NCBI RefSeq assembly: GCF_001642325.1
Contig: NZ_LSFI01000022.1
Location: 1-41,923 of the forward strand
Reading direction: 5' to 3'
From: Thermodesulfatator autotrophicus
GTDB taxonomy: Bacteria > Desulfobacterota > Thermodesulfobacteria > Thermodesulfobacteriales > Thermodesulfatatoraceae
Length of the DNA stretch: 41,923 bases
Below are positions 41,217 through 41,923 of the stretch, piece by piece (position 1 is the stretch's first letter; each line of letters begins with the position of its first letter). The notes beneath the pieces are model-generated. The model was not told where the DNA came from. It did not search any database and saw nothing but the letters and a program-made list of their open reading frames with translations. The position numbers and the translations under genes were made by a program.

Positions 41217-41923
41217 CTACTTACTTCTTTTCCTCAAACGGTAGGCGAAAATCGCTCCACCACCCAGGGCCATAAGCAAAATAGAAGCAGGCTCTGGGAC
41301 AGGGTGATCTGGGACAGGGTGAGAGGACTGATAATAATTGCTGGCTACATTATCAATGGGAATATAAAAGATATCACTACTTTCCAGCTGAGGGATGTCT
41401 CTTCCGCTGGCAGAATTGATATAAAGCCCGGTATTTGAATCTATCCCTACGTTTATGATAGTACCGCTAAAGCCATCGGTATCTAAAGAGAGATAACTGA
41501 ACTGTATCATGTTATATCTTTCCCATAGAACAGCCTGAAAAGTATTAGAGCCTACATCTGGATATTCTGGAATATTTAGCCAGGTGGCCACAAATTTCCT
41601 GTTACCAGGGGAGCCTATAACATTGGCATAAACTGCTCCGCCTGCCCCGGGATTAAAATCACCAAAAAGAGGGGCAATAAGAGGTAAGTTTATATAATTA
41701 TTAGGTATATAAGAGAGGTATGATCTTACACCTCCTCCAAAACTTAAAACTCCATTACTTGAAACATAAACTTCGTTATAAAGAACTCCATAAAAATAAA
41801 AATCAAATCCTAAAGAAACTCTTTTATAATCATCATCTCCTAGGCTTAAGTTAGAACCATAGTCATAAATCCAATAAGAAGGTACAGCGTACGTGGTAGT
41901 ATTTCAGTAATTGTGTCCGAAAA
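41217..41923 (-). CDS. PEP-CTERM sorting-signal protein with NIDO-like domain, 5' end outside the window
   Basis: Reading the minus strand, the frame runs from the stop at 41217-41219 to an in-frame TGA at 41904-41906, and beyond it to the window edge. No ATG lies between, and the GTG at 41591 would cut the domain, so the gene probably starts outside. The mature part has VSLGFDFYFYGVLYNEVYVS and IAPLFGDFNPGAGGAVYAN, as in nidogen-like extracellular domains. The C-terminus has Val-Pro-Glu-Pro, a hydrophobic helix (ASILLMALGGGAIFAY) and RLRKRSK, the exosortase signal. VPEP is preceded by a short tandem repeat (HPVPD-HPVPE). The TGA, where Trp would fit, may be a nonsense mutation or an error. 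Confidence 0.8.

Overview
The window looks like a piece of the chromosome of a diderm (Gram-negative), motile, thermophile-like bacterium, possibly a Thermodesulfobacteriota relative (Thermodesulfatator-like). That placement is an inference from gene style, not a search. Diderm markers are lnt, lptF/lptG, an MsbA-type ABC exporter, heptosyltransferase-like GT9 enzymes, an O-antigen ligase/polymerase and lipoproteins. MqnA indicates menaquinone made by the futalosine route. FlgM indicates flagella, and XrtA/PEP-CTERM genes indicate an exosortase-linked exopolysaccharide.

Layout. 1-1690: a doubtful ORF, a small exported protein, a repeat element and a glycine-zipper lipoprotein. 1706-5760: xerC-hslV-hslU plus a radical SAM gene. 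5970-7274: an L,D-transpeptidase facing a Braun-type alanine-zipper lipoprotein. 7658-8286: two small FlgM-like genes. 8486-19185: an AT-rich lipopolysaccharide/O-antigen region in two converging units (GT4-msbA-GT2 on plus; GT9-GT9-GT4-pseudogene-ligase-GT4-GT4 on minus). 19328-23995 (minus): VanZ-like gene, corC, lnt, prfB with its programmed frameshift, then tRNA-Glu. 24033-35173 (plus): lptF-lptG-mqnA followed by the XrtA-type cluster (deacetylase, FemAB-like, GT, GT, amidotransferase, GT), interrupted by a RelE/ParE-type toxin-antitoxin pair. 35868-38612 (minus): four type IV minor pilins. 38996-40904 (minus): TIM-barrel isomerase-like gene and DegT aminotransferase. 41217-41923 (minus): a PEP-CTERM surface protein cut by the window edge.

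The most unusual signal is a family of palindromic MITE-like elements with TTAATGGGAGC-type terminal inverted repeats and TA target duplications. Two copies (27932-28079 and 28648-28825) have clean ends on both sides, and a third (5775-6054) has slightly degenerate ends. Several further copies are decayed (about 835-1109, 19195-19290, 38878-38966, 40973-41110). One copy sits in frame inside the signal-peptide region of the L,D-transpeptidase gene. Another sits in one of two roughly 105-bp direct repeats that bracket the toxin-antitoxin insertion between the deacetylase and FemAB genes. That arrangement lets the ancestral junction be reconstructed.

The genes mostly serve the cell surface: LPS assembly and export, lipoprotein acylation, lipoprotein-peptidoglycan anchoring, exopolysaccharide, pili and PEP-CTERM sorting. 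No exosortase, CRISPR array, rRNA or intact transposase gene was seen.
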